Source: Candidatus Dojkabacteria bacterium (lineage in GTDB: Bacteria; Patescibacteriota; Dojkabacteria; J137). Taken from it: a stretch of 29,269 nucleotides of DNA. The notes beneath the pieces were generated by a model. That model worked only from the letters and a program-made list of their open reading frames with translations. It did no database searches and was not told the origin of the DNA. Positions 1 to 7,837 of this stretch are shown one piece after another. The position numbers and the translations under genes were made by a program. The stretch's first letter is position 1. Every line of letters begins with the position of its first letter. The stretch is taken from positions 1-29,269 of the forward strand of contig JAGQLF010000003.1 in NCBI GenBank assembly GCA_020429545.1. Reading direction: 5' to 3'.

Positions 1-647
1 AGTAGTTCATTAAAGACTTTAGCAGCTTTATCTCTAACAGTTTTATTTCTGTCACTCATTAGCTCTAGTATTTGAGAAAAACTTTTCATTGATTTGCCTC
101 CCTTTTCGTCTGTAACTTCTCTTTCTTCGGCTGCAAGCATTGCCGATAGCATTTGAATCCAATTCTCTGATGAAACTTTTGATTTCATTAACATAATTTT
201 CTCTTCAGCTTCTGAAAGTGTGTGTTTACCTGTTCTAAATAATCTTTCCAAATAATGTTTATATTCCTTCAAATCTTGGCTTTCTAAGAAGGTTCGTTGC
301 ATTTTGGTGCTGATTTTAGACAACCTGATTGTAAAAAAATTTACCTGATTTCCAGTTGCAACCGCTAACTTATGAATTTGATTGTACTTAGCTTTAACTT
401 CTGTATTACCCTCATCCAGTGTTAATAAGAGCATATGGTAGAAAAATTCTTTTGTATGTTCTCCATATAACTCGCTCCACTTAGCTAGATCATCTAAGGC
501 TTCTTTTGTTTTAGATGGATTTTCAAGCCAGCTTGTTTCGTTTTCCCATTTTGAAACTAATTCATCTGTAGCTTTTTTGACCTCTTCACGAATCCTTTTA
601 AAATCTTTAGGATCAGCAATTAATTGTAGATTCCAATTCTGTTTCAT
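1..647 (-). CDS. pepF: Oligoendopeptidase F-like M3 metallopeptidase, N-terminal part (runs off the window)
   Basis: Reading the minus strand from the ATG at 647-645 gives 215 uninterrupted residues beginning MKQNWNLQLIADPKDF and continuing past base 1. The helical, charged sequence resembles the N-terminal domain of PepF/M3B oligoendopeptidases, in particular the stretch LSEAEEKIMLMKS...SSENWIQMLS. These are cytoplasmic zinc peptidases that cut short peptides. The HExxH zinc motif lies in the C-terminal half of the family and is outside the window, so catalytic competence cannot be judged. The ATG overlaps the stop of yvcK as ATGA, so the two genes are probably translationally coupled and co-transcribed. 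The family call rests on sequence resemblance alone. Confidence 0.75.
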   Translation of the reverse strand, partial: MKQNWNLQLIADPKDFKRIREEVKKATDELVSKWENETSWLENPSKTKEALDDLAKWSELYGEHTKEFFYHMLLLTLDEGNTEVKAKYNQIHKLAVATGNQVNFFTIRLSKISTKMQRTFLESQDLKEYKHYLERLFRTGKHTLSEAEEKIMLMKSKVSSENWIQMLSAMLAAEEREVTDEKGGKSMKSFSQILELMSDRNKTVRDKAAKVFNEL

Positions 648-1630
648 AAAAATTCTTTTATAGTACTAGCTATTTTAACACTATCATGTCGAATAAGACT
701 TCTTTTTAAAATATCTCCCTTTATTGTTTTAATTTTTTCTGTTGCTAGTAAATCAGTCAATATTATACGGCCATCATTTAATAGATCATTTACAACTGGA
801 TAGGCATTTTCTAGTTTATACTTCTTTAATATTTCTCGTGATAACGGTTTAGAATTTACAAGTATATAATCCATTTTTGTTGAATATTTTTCAACTTCGT
901 TTAGATGATCACTCAATTTAAAATCAAAGGTTTGCCCAAATTTTGTTACTAGGTTGCTTATATAAATCTTTTTGGCTGAAGATTTTTTGATTGCATCACG
1001 AACACCATCAATTATAAAGTTAGCAATTATACTCGTATATAAATCACCAGGACCAATAATAATCAAATCTGCTTGTTTTATAGAGTCTATTACTTTAGCG
1101 TGCGTTTCAGACTTAGGTTTTGTACTTAGTTTACTTATCTTTAATCTACCATCATGAGGATATTGAGGCTCATCTATATTAGATTCCCCTATAACTACTT
1201 CGCCATTTTCATATTCAGCTACAAGCTGGCAGTCATCTAATGTAACGGGATAGACTTTTCCTTTTATATTTAGAATCTTTTCAATATATTTGATTGCTAT
1301 AAGCTCATTACCTACAATTTCTCTCAATGCTGTCATAAATAAATTACCAAAGTTATGCCCCTCAAGACCATTTCCACCTTTATCAAATCTGTAAGTAAAC
1401 AATTTTTGAAGAATCCTTTGTTCTTCTGAGTTCTCAGCTAGAGCTACTAAGCATTGCCTAATATCTCCTACTGGTAGATATCCAAATTCATCTCTAAGTC
1501 TTCCTGTTGAACCACCAGAGTCAGTTGATGCAACAATTGCAGTAATTTCAATATTCTCTAGCTCTTTTAATCCTGAAAGAATTGTATAAGAACCTGTTCC
1601 ACCGCCAATTACGACTACTTTTTTATTCAT
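644..1630 (-). CDS. yvcK: YvcK/CofD-like protein (gluconeogenesis factor family)
   Basis: This 328-residue protein has the family's nucleotide-binding start (IGGGTGSYTIL, GGGTGS at 9-14), then STDSGGSTGRLRDEFG near 35-50, GDIRQCLVAL near 55-64, GHNFGN at 91-96 and a later GPGDLYTSI motif. Family knowledge: YvcK proteins bind UDP-sugars and affect cell shape and growth on gluconeogenic carbon sources, while the related CofD is a 2-phospho-L-lactate transferase of F420 synthesis. No F420 genes are visible here, so YvcK is preferred. Length is typical. It is the first gene of a minus-strand pair and ends in an ATGA overlap with the PepF-like gene. A plausible promoter lies 20-50 bp upstream. No Shine-Dalgarno sequence is seen before the ATG. 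Confidence 0.9.
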   Translation of the reverse strand: MNKKVVVIGGGTGSYTILSGLKELENIEITAIVASTDSGGSTGRLRDEFGYLPVGDIRQCLVALAENSEEQRILQKLFTYRFDKGGNGLEGHNFGNLFMTALREIVGNELIAIKYIEKILNIKGKVYPVTLDDCQLVAEYENGEVVIGESNIDEPQYPHDGRLKISKLSTKPKSETHAKVIDSIKQADLIIIGPGDLYTSIIANFIIDGVRDAIKKSSAKKIYISNLVTKFGQTFDFKLSDHLNEVEKYSTKMDYILVNSKPLSREILKKYKLENAYPVVNDLLNDGRIILTDLLATEKIKTIKGDILKRSLIRHDSVKIASTIKEFL

Positions 1631-1650
1631 TTTATATTTTTAACTCTGTT

Positions 1651-1679
1651 ACTATATCATCAGTATAAAATATAATTAA
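1651..1679 (-). promoter_or_regulatory. Candidate promoter of yvcK
   Basis: On the minus strand there is a TATAGT -10 (1651-1656, one mismatch to TATAAT) and a weak TTAATT -35 (1674-1679), 17 bp apart. The predicted start leaves a leader of only about 15 nt before the yvcK ATG. The -35 matches just three of six positions, so this is a moderate call. Confidence 0.35.
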
Positions 1680-1741
1680 CTGCCTTAACCATGTTTTGTT
1701 TTAACTTCAGTTTTTCTATATGAATAGTAATTAATTTACTC

Positions 1742-1846
1742 GTACTTTTTGAGGCCAAAAAGTACTGCAAAAAACCTTGGGGTAAAAAGTTCGCTTCTCG
1801 AGCATATTCATACTTCTGTCGTTTAATAGCTCAGTTTTTACCCCAA
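1742..1846. repeat. Composite intergenic palindromic repeat (two perfect hairpins)
   Basis: Hairpin 1 is GTACTTTTTG / CAAAAAGTAC (1742-1751 and 1756-1765), a perfect 10-bp stem with an AGGC loop. Hairpin 2 is TTGGGGTAAAAA / TTTTTACCCCAA (1777-1788 and 1835-1846), a perfect 12-bp stem enclosing 46 nt that contains a smaller GAGC/GCTC pairing. Both lie between the divergent yvcK and Nramp-like genes, so a simple transcription terminator is unlikely. They look like members of a dispersed palindromic repeat family. No coding potential is seen. Confidence 0.7.
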
Positions 1847-1891
1847 ACCCCAACGCGCTAGTAAATTTTAAACTAGAAATTAAAATATATA

Positions 1892-1908
1892 AGCTTTAAA
1901 CTAAAGCT
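1892..1908 (+). other. Small hairpin directly before the Nramp-like start codon
   Basis: AGCTTT (1892-1897) and AAAGCT (1903-1908) form a perfect 6-bp stem with the loop AAACT, ending two bases before the ATG at 1911. In the mRNA it would sit where a ribosome binding site is expected, and none is present. It could influence translation, or be chance in AT-rich DNA. Confidence 0.3.
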
Positions 1909-1910
1909 AT

Positions 1911-3302
1911 ATGAGTAAAACAATTCCAAAAGCACCAAAGTTAACATTGGCATTCATTGGACCTGGAATTGTTTTAATTGCTATGGGACTAGGTTCTGGG
2001 GAATTTATTCTTTGGCCATATTTGGTTGCTCAGTTTGGCTTTGGAGTAATTTGGGGAGCACTAGTAGGTATTACAGCTCAATATTTTGTAAGTAACGAAT
2101 CTGGAAGATACACACTAACTTCTGGAGGCAGTGTTTATTCAGGATTTGCTAAGTTAAATAGATTCATTCCTGCTTGGTTTATTATTTCTACTTTTGCGTC
2201 TTTTGCATGGCCTGGAATTATAGGAGCAGGTGGAACAATCTTTGCTCATCTCTTTGGTATAAATCATGCAAGAATTACAACAATTGTTATGCTTATTTTA
2301 ATAGGATTATTATTAACATTTAGTGGAAAAGTATATTCCAATTTAAAAAATATGCAGAAATTTTTTATTGTAGTTTCTGTTCCTATACTCTTTATCATTG
2401 CTATTGCTCTAGTTGATCTTGATTCCATCTTAGTTATTACAAAGGGACTAGTTGGTATAGGTGAAGGTTATTTTCTCTTTCCAGATGATATTCCTCTAAT
2501 GGCTTTTTTGGGTGCAGTGGCGTATTCAGGTGCAGCTGGTAATTTAATTCTCTCTCATTCATTCTATTTGCAAGATGAAGGTAGGGGAATGGCAAAGTAT
2601 TTAGACACACAAATGGACAGTAAAAATCTTTCTCAGAAGGACAGGAAAGTAGTTCCAGAGGGTCAAAAACCTGAAGAAACGGAAAGTAATATTGGGAACT
2701 TTAAAAAATGGTTTAGAATTTCTGCATTAGAGCAGTTGTTCAGTTTTTGGTTTCTTGGACTGGTAACTATCTTACTATTGACTTTAATTGCATATAAATT
2801 AACATATCCTTATATTGGTGAAGAAGGACTAGGTTTTATTTATTTACAAGAGAGTGCACTAAACACCATGTTCGGACCGGTAGTAGGATTATTTTTTTTA
2901 ATAACAGGAATTACATTTCTTTTTACAACACAGCTTGGTGTTTTTGAAACAACATCAAGAATAATGACAGAGAACTTACAACTTGCATCAAAGAAGATTT
3001 TGCACAAATACAATAGAGATTCTATCTACTTTTTCGTTTTGTGGGTACAAATATTTGCAGCAATTGCTATTACGATGTTTGGGTTGGATCAACCAATTCA
3101 ACTCCTCATTATTCAAACATTCTTTAGTGCACTATCAATGTTTGTTTTATCAGGATTAATATTCTGGCTTAATAACTCAAAATTAATTCCAGAATCTATG
3201 AGGCCAGGTTTCTTTAGACAGCTTATGGTAATTGCTTCAACGATATTCTTTGGAGCATTTGTAGTGTTTACTTTATTAGATACATTTGGAATAAAGCTTT
3301 AA
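1911..3302 (+). CDS. Nramp-family (SLC11-like) membrane transporter with altered substrate site
   Basis: This 463-residue, highly hydrophobic protein has about eleven predicted membrane segments. The first helix (FIGPGIVLIAMGLGSGEF) aligns with the Nramp TM1 that normally reads GPG...DPGN; here DPGN is replaced by GSGE. The TM6 region, normally MPHN..LHS, reads SGAAGNLILSHS, so the metal-coordinating Met and the His are lost. A hydrophilic loop of about 50 residues rich in Lys, Asp and Glu follows (about 220-265). The fold assignment is from these landmarks; transport of Mn or Fe by the usual mechanism is doubtful. It is a single gene flanked by divergent yvcK and a convergent HAD gene, and its TAA stop shares the sequence TTAA (3299-3302) with the opposing stop. 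No Shine-Dalgarno sequence precedes the ATG. Confidence 0.8.
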   Translation: MSKTIPKAPKLTLAFIGPGIVLIAMGLGSGEFILWPYLVAQFGFGVIWGALVGITAQYFVSNESGRYTLTSGGSVYSGFAKLNRFIPAWFIISTFASFAWPGIIGAGGTIFAHLFGINHARITTIVMLILIGLLLTFSGKVYSNLKNMQKFFIVVSVPILFIIAIALVDLDSILVITKGLVGIGEGYFLFPDDIPLMAFLGAVAYSGAAGNLILSHSFYLQDEGRGMAKYLDTQMDSKNLSQKDRKVVPEGQKPEETESNIGNFKKWFRISALEQLFSFWFLGLVTILLLTLIAYKLTYPYIGEEGLGFIYLQESALNTMFGPVVGLFFLITGITFLFTTQLGVFETTSRIMTENLQLASKKILHKYNRDSIYFFVLWVQIFAAIAITMFGLDQPIQLLIIQTFFSALSMFVLSGLIFWLNNSKLIPESMRPGFFRQLMVIASTIFFGAFVVFTLLDTFGIKL

Positions 3303-3907
3303 GTATTCCATTCCCACAAGAAAAAATCTATTCCTGCTTGTTCAGCAGCTTGTTTATCTGATCTTGGATTATTACCAACGAATAAAAAAGTATCTCTATC
3401 AGGAACTTTCTTATTATTTAGTTTCAGGTTTTCAACAAGTTTGAAAAATCCATCTGGATAAGGCTTCATTAGCTCGACATCATCTTTAGAAATGATATCT
3501 TCGAAGAACTTCTCCATCTTTTCTTCATTTAGAATTTTTCTTATTCCTCTGTCTGTATTTGAAGACCAAATATAAAATGCGTATTTATCCTTATTTTGTT
3601 TAATAAAATCAAACAAATTTTGATTAATTTCATAACCTTCAATATGATTTAGTTCAAAATCTTCAGACATTTCTCGTTCAACTTCCCAGACTTTTTTTCC
3701 ATGTTCTATTACTAGCTCATTGATTGCATCCACATCTAAATATCTTTTCGTATGCGAATCAAAATGGTCCAAGCCAATATTAGCTAATGCTTTATGACGC
3801 ATTTCACTGAATAGTCCCCATGGAAGATTCATCCAAACGAGTGTTTCATCAAAATCAAAAATTATATGCTTTTTAGTATTTTCTGCTAAATATAGTTTTA
3901 GGTTCAT
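3299..3907 (-). CDS. HAD-superfamily hydrolase (small phosphatase-like)
   Basis: This 202-residue soluble protein carries the HAD motifs in order: motif I FDFDETL (D18 nucleophile and D20 acid/base), motif II in YIWSSNTDRG, motif III Lys in MKPYPDGF, and a motif IV region FVGNNPRSDKQAAEQAG. Motif IV is normally GDxxxD; here the first Asp is Asn, with a later Asp kept, so metal binding may be weaker. The family hydrolyses phosphate monoesters such as phosphosugars and nucleotides; the substrate cannot be told. The start is ATG at 3907. The gene is convergent with the Nramp-like gene and divergent from the gene at 3964, with a short palindrome between the two starts. Confidence 0.8.
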   Translation of the reverse strand: MNLKLYLAENTKKHIIFDFDETLVWMNLPWGLFSEMRHKALANIGLDHFDSHTKRYLDVDAINELVIEHGKKVWEVEREMSEDFELNHIEGYEINQNLFDFIKQNKDKYAFYIWSSNTDRGIRKILNEEKMEKFFEDIISKDDVELMKPYPDGFFKLVENLKLNNKKVPDRDTFLFVGNNPRSDKQAAEQAGIDFFLWEWNT

Positions 3908-3914
3908 ACTTCAT

Positions 3915-3928
3915 TGTACTACAGTACA
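3915..3928. promoter_or_regulatory. Operator-like palindrome between divergent genes
   Basis: TGTAC-TACA-GTACA gives two 5-bp arms around a 4-bp centre. It lies in the 56-bp gap between the HAD gene (minus, start 3907) and the membrane-anchored protein (plus, start 3964). It would suit a dimeric regulator acting on one or both promoters, but no regulator is adjacent, and a site this short can arise by chance. Confidence 0.3.
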
Positions 3929-3963
3929 TTGCAAATTTTGCTATTCAATGTGAGAATCTGACT

Positions 3964-4533
3964 ATGAATCAAAAGACATTTCTATCAATACTTCCAGGTA
4001 TATTTCTTTTATGTAGTTGTGTATTCTTAGTAAGTCTCTACTATTTTTATACAAGAGATAAGCAAAGTGACTTTTTTAATGCTTCTGAAGAAGTATGTAA
4101 CTATAAAGACGAAGAACTTGGTTTAGATTTAAACTATTCATGTGATTGGAATGTTTACAATGATGGAATTTCATATATAGACAAAGAATATAATGACACG
4201 CTAATAAAAGATACACTTCACTTTTTTAAAGGTGATGATGAAGTCTTAGTACAGGTTTTTAATGCAAATCCAACTGGAAGCTATTTTATTCTAAATCAGG
4301 ATTACACTTTTGAAGAGATAAACGATAAAATGATTATATATAAGAAAGAAAATTACGATTTATACCGATATGCAGAAAAATATAGTTGTGATGAATTGGA
4401 AAAGGGACGATATGTTTTTGAATCAGATAATTTAATTTGCGGAAAAACGATGATAATTAAAGATAGTTTGTCACTTTTAATAAGATCAAACATTAAGTCT
4501 GATAAGATTATTTCTTTTGTTCATAATTTATAA
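3964..4533 (+). CDS. Unknown membrane-anchored or lipoprotein-like protein with four extracytoplasmic Cys
   Basis: This 189-residue protein begins with a hydrophobic segment (about residues 7-29, FLSILPGIFLLCSCVFLVSL) followed by an acidic, soluble region. The LCSC stretch resembles a lipobox with Cys at 19, but hydrophobic residues continue after it, so an uncleaved N-terminal anchor is at least as likely. Four Cys residues in the outer part (in VCNY, YSCDW, YSCDEL and LICGK) could form two disulfides. I do not recognise a family. The next gene begins 36 bp downstream on the same strand, so the two may be co-transcribed. The ATG is the only sensible start. Existence of the gene is well supported; the function is unknown. 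Confidence 0.65.
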   Translation: MNQKTFLSILPGIFLLCSCVFLVSLYYFYTRDKQSDFFNASEEVCNYKDEELGLDLNYSCDWNVYNDGISYIDKEYNDTLIKDTLHFFKGDDEVLVQVFNANPTGSYFILNQDYTFEEINDKMIIYKKENYDLYRYAEKYSCDELEKGRYVFESDNLICGKTMIIKDSLSLLIRSNIKSDKIISFVHNL

Positions 4534-4569
4534 ATAAATCATGTATTTCAATTATTAGATAATATTTCT

Positions 4570-5097
4570 GTGTCAGATGATAGTGTATCTCCCTCGATTA
4601 ATTTTAATATAGATAGTGAAACTGATACATTAGGTTCTGATCAATCTCGAGTTCAAACTGATGACTCGAAAAAGGATTCTCTTTGTGAGATGTGCAGTTT
4701 AGCACCTAAGCAAGACCCATTCAAAGTTAGATTTACAGATAAAGAGGGCCTAAGGAGAGGGTTTTATAATGCTATTGAGAAAGGACTAATAGATCCTGAG
4801 CATGTTGAACATTTTAGAATTATTATGGGCAATCCATGTGTAATTTTGGGTCAGTTTGTTTTTGAAAGAATAGCAGGAATGACTCAGCAAACAATTACTG
4901 AAGTAGCAATGAGAACGAAATTTACCCAGGAAGAGGTTGCACAGCTCATAATTGAAGGTTTTGGTAAAGGTGAGAATGGAGATAATGTAACTTATGGTGA
5001 GTATTGTAAATTTACTGATGAAGAAAGAATAGAATTATTCTATGCAGTATTTAATTATCATATGCCAAGTATTATTCAATTTATACGTGAACAATAG
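4570..5097 (+). CDS. Unknown soluble acidic protein with a CxxC motif
   Basis: This 175-residue protein starts at GTG (4570); upstream in frame there is no ATG before the stop at 4531-4533, so GTG is the most likely start. Residues 1-35 are acidic and Ser/Asp-rich, probably disordered. A CEMC motif follows near residue 39, then a helical region whose segment MTQQTITEVAMRTKFTQEEVAQLI could be a helix-turn-helix-like unit. No membrane segment is present. I do not recognise it. It lies 36 bp after the membrane-anchored protein and 69 bp before the ABC operon. A single CxxC is not enough for a zinc-ribbon call. Confidence 0.6.
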   Translation: MSDDSVSPSINFNIDSETDTLGSDQSRVQTDDSKKDSLCEMCSLAPKQDPFKVRFTDKEGLRRGFYNAIEKGLIDPEHVEHFRIIMGNPCVILGQFVFERIAGMTQQTITEVAMRTKFTQEEVAQLIIEGFGKGENGDNVTYGEYCKFTDEERIELFYAVFNYHMPSIIQFIREQ

Positions 5098-5140
5098 ATG
5101 GTGTTCTCCTTTTAAGCTCGTTTTTTCTTTTCGATTGAGG

Positions 5141-5146
5141 TAAAAT
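5141..5146 (+). promoter_or_regulatory. Possible -10 box for the ABC exporter operon
   Basis: TAAAAT (one mismatch to TATAAT) ends 20 bp before the ATG at 5167, which would give a short leader. No convincing -35 lies 16-18 bp upstream, so this is weak. The four ABC genes are tightly packed and must share an upstream promoter. Confidence 0.25.
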
Positions 5147-5166
5147 GTTCAGTTTAGTGAAAATTA

Positions 5167-6117
5167 ATGATACCAGCTATTAAAGCGGTTGATCTTGTAA
5201 AAAGATATAAAAAAGCAAATTTTAATGCTGTAGATAAAATTAACTTAGAAGTTAATCCAGGTGAAGTCTATGGATTTCTAGGTCCAAATGGAGCTGGTAA
5301 ATCAACAGCTATTAATATGTTTGTCACTTCTTTATTTCCTACACAAGGGAATGTAGAGATTTTAGGTGTAGATACACAGGAAGATCCAACTGAAATTAGA
5401 AGAATGATTGGTGTGGTGTATCAAAAACCAAGTTTAGATGAAAAACTAACAGCAGAAGAAAACTTAAGATCTCATGCAGTACTGTATGAGCTTACAGGCT
5501 GGTCACCTTCATATAAAACTACTAGCACTGAATACAAGGAGAGAGTTGAGAAGGTCATTGAAATCGTTGGATTAAAAGACCGAATGCATGATGTTGTAAA
5601 AACTTTTAGTGGAGGAATGAAAAGAAGGTTAGACATAGCAAAAGCATTATTACATACTCCTAAAGTTTTATTTTTAGATGAACCGACAACAGGAATTGAT
5701 CCACATAATCGAAGAGAAATTTGGGGTTACTTAACAGATCTTCAAAAAGAAGATAGATTTACAATTTTTTTAACGACTCAGTACTTAGAAGAAGCTGAAA
5801 TTTGTGATCGAATCAGTATTATTAATAAAGGAAAGATTTTAGTTACAGATACACCAGATAATTTAAAGCGGCTTGTAGGCGATGAGCTTTTGTATATAAG
5901 CCCAGTGAATGGACAGGAATCAGAACTAAAATCAGAATTAGAATCATTAAATATTGAATATCAAACAGATAATGTAGGTAGCTTTGTAATTGATTTAGGA
6001 AAAGGTAAAGCACAAAAAGTTATTAGTCAAATTAAAACAGAATTAGATGAAATTAGTATAAAAAGACCAACGCTAGATGATGTATTTATTAAATTAACTG
6101 GAGACAAAATAAAGTAA
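5167..6117 (+). CDS. ABC exporter ATP-binding protein, DrrA-like
   Basis: This 316-residue cytoplasmic ATPase has a complete nucleotide-binding domain: Walker A GPNGAGKS (39-46), Q-loop Gln near 86 (VVYQKPSL), signature FSGGM (147-151), Walker B VLFLDEP (167-173) and a switch position TTQYLEEAE in which the usual His is Gln 205. DrrA-type drug-export ATPases typically have TTQYLEEA here, so this supports the subfamily and not loss of activity. The C-terminal ~90 residues match the extra domain of this group, ending in LDDVFIKLTG. The permease follows after one base. The substrate is unknown; the subfamily includes antibiotic, lipid and polysaccharide exporters. Confidence 0.9.
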   Translation: MIPAIKAVDLVKRYKKANFNAVDKINLEVNPGEVYGFLGPNGAGKSTAINMFVTSLFPTQGNVEILGVDTQEDPTEIRRMIGVVYQKPSLDEKLTAEENLRSHAVLYELTGWSPSYKTTSTEYKERVEKVIEIVGLKDRMHDVVKTFSGGMKRRLDIAKALLHTPKVLFLDEPTTGIDPHNRREIWGYLTDLQKEDRFTIFLTTQYLEEAEICDRISIINKGKILVTDTPDNLKRLVGDELLYISPVNGQESELKSELESLNIEYQTDNVGSFVIDLGKGKAQKVISQIKTELDEISIKRPTLDDVFIKLTGDKIK

Positions 6118-6118
6118 T

Positions 6119-6937
6119 ATGAACATACGTGCAGAAATAAATAAGACACTAATGCTTGCATATAGAGATGTGTTAAAGCTTTTAAGAGATAGACCAAGAT
6201 TGTTTATTAGTTTGGTTTTTCCAGTGATGTTTATGGTTGTTTTTGGAATTACATTAGATTCCAGTTTATCTGGACTTGCAGGATCTTCTTTTGATGCACT
6301 TCCTAATGGATTTTTTCTAAATTATGTATTTTCTGGAATACTTGCTCAATCGATCTTTCAAACAAGTTTTGCAGGTATTGTTTCTTTAGTTTCTGATAGG
6401 GAGGAAGATTTTTCTATGAGTATATTTGTCGCACCAATATCAAGACTATCAATTGTTTTAGGAAAGATTATTGGAGAAAGTTTAGTTGCATTTATACAGG
6501 TTTTTGGAATTATAATATTTGGATACATTTTAGGCATAACTATTTCTTTAGAGCGGGTTTTTCTAGTTCTACCATTTGGAATTTTATTTGCAGTCACTGG
6601 TGGGTGTTTGGGACTTTTAGTAGCAAGCAGAATTGAAGGAAAAGAAAATGCTCAAAGAACATTTCCACTTTTAATATTACCATTAACCTTTTTGAGCGGT
6701 GCATTTACACCTGTAAATGATCTTCCATTGATTTTGAATATTATCAAATCGTTAAATCCTATGTACTATGCTGTAGATTTAAGTAGAAGTATAATCTTTG
6801 CAAACGAAGCAGGAATAGTGAGAGATTTTACAATAAATAATAGTTTTGGATATAATCTATTAGTGCTTATTGTACTTGGATTATCATTCTTACTGATAGG
6901 GACTTTTCTTTTTACAAGAAAAGAGGGAAACAGGTAA
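6119..6937 (+). CDS. ABC-2 type permease (DrrB-like)
   Basis: This 272-residue membrane protein has about six hydrophobic segments. The N-terminal part (LMLAYRDVLKLLRDRPRLF, then a long hydrophobic helix) is typical of ABC-2 permeases, as is the late FLSGAFTPVNDLP...NPMYYAVDLSR motif, which matches the conserved region of DrrB-like proteins. It starts one base after the stop of the ATPase and would form the membrane half of that exporter. A second ABC pair follows after 15 bp. No Shine-Dalgarno sequence is needed if translation is coupled to the preceding gene. Confidence 0.87.
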   Translation: MNIRAEINKTLMLAYRDVLKLLRDRPRLFISLVFPVMFMVVFGITLDSSLSGLAGSSFDALPNGFFLNYVFSGILAQSIFQTSFAGIVSLVSDREEDFSMSIFVAPISRLSIVLGKIIGESLVAFIQVFGIIIFGYILGITISLERVFLVLPFGILFAVTGGCLGLLVASRIEGKENAQRTFPLLILPLTFLSGAFTPVNDLPLILNIIKSLNPMYYAVDLSRSIIFANEAGIVRDFTINNSFGYNLLVLIVLGLSFLLIGTFLFTRKEGNR

Positions 6938-6952
6938 GAAGCTGAGAAAACT

Positions 6953-7837
6953 ATGTCTTCTATAATTAATATAAAAAATTTTTCAAAGTCATTTGGAAAT
7001 AAAACTGTAATTAAAGATTTGTCTTTCGAAGTAAAAGAAGGTGAAGTCTTTGCATTTTTAGGTGCCAATGGCTCAGGTAAAACAACAACTATTAGGGCGC
7101 TTCTTAATATATATACATCTGATAATGGTGAACTAAAAATATTTGGAGAGGATTACACTCCAGACTTATCAAATAAAATTGGATATTTGCCAGAAGAGCG
7201 AGGTTTGTATTTGAACATGACTGTGATAGACACATTAGTGTATTTTGCTCAGTTAAAAGGCATTAAAAAAGAAGATGCACTTGAAAGATCAAAGGATTTT
7301 TTAAAACTAGTTGGTCTAGAATCAAAAGAAAAGAGTGTTATAAAAAGTTTGTCTTCAGGACAACAGCAGAAAATACAACTAGGTGTCAGTATAATTCATG
7401 ATCCCAAATTATTAATTTTGGATGAACCAACAAAAGGACTTGACCCAGTAAATCGGAATCTATTAATGAATATAATAAAAGAAAAAAATAGATTAGGTAA
7501 AACTATTATATTTAGTACTCATATTATGGAAGAAGCAGAAAAAGTAGCGGATAGAGTTTTAATACTAAGCCAAGGTAGAGCTGCAGAATATGGAAAGCTA
7601 GGTGAAATAAAAGAAAAGTATAATGAGGGGAAAATCTTGGTAAGATCTGAACAAAAGATAGATTCTAATGATGTTTATTTAGTTAAGGAGACTTCATCAG
7701 GATATATTTTAAAACCAAAAAAGAAAGTAAAACCCGAGACTATTTTAAAACAATTAGTTAAAGATAATATCAAGGTGTCTTCATTTACACCCTTGCTACC
7801 TAAACTGGATGATATATTTATAAAGATAACAAAATGA
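6953..7837 (+). CDS. ABC exporter ATP-binding protein, NatA-like
   Basis: This 294-residue ATPase has Walker A GANGSGKT (37-44), signature LSSGQ (133-137), Walker B LLILDEP (153-159) and switch His 190 in STHIMEEAE. The Q-loop region reads GYLPEERGLY, the form found in NatA-like ATPases, where Glu takes the usual Gln place. A C-terminal domain of about 80 residues follows, ending LPKLDDIFIKITK, as in the DUF4162-containing members. It overlaps the next gene by ATGA, so ATPase and permease are translationally coupled. NatA/NatB of Bacillus exports sodium, but relatives handle other substrates; the substrate here is unknown. Confidence 0.9.
   Translation: MSSIINIKNFSKSFGNKTVIKDLSFEVKEGEVFAFLGANGSGKTTTIRALLNIYTSDNGELKIFGEDYTPDLSNKIGYLPEERGLYLNMTVIDTLVYFAQLKGIKKEDALERSKDFLKLVGLESKEKSVIKSLSSGQQQKIQLGVSIIHDPKLLILDEPTKGLDPVNRNLLMNIIKEKNRLGKTIIFSTHIMEEAEKVADRVLILSQGRAAEYGKLGEIKEKYNEGKILVRSEQKIDSNDVYLVKETSSGYILKPKKKVKPETILKQLVKDNIKVSSFTPLLPKLDDIFIKITK

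Noticed and set aside
3964..4080. Lipoprotein signal with Cys19
   Set aside because: LCSC fits a lipobox only loosely and hydrophobic residues continue beyond it; a membrane anchor is an equal reading, so it is mentioned but not called.
5145..5183. Twelve-codon frame with a GAGG motif four bases upstream, overlapping the start of the DrrA-like ATPase gene
   Set aside because: Too short to support as a leader peptide. The same bases are also read as a -10 box, and there is no attenuator-like hairpin.
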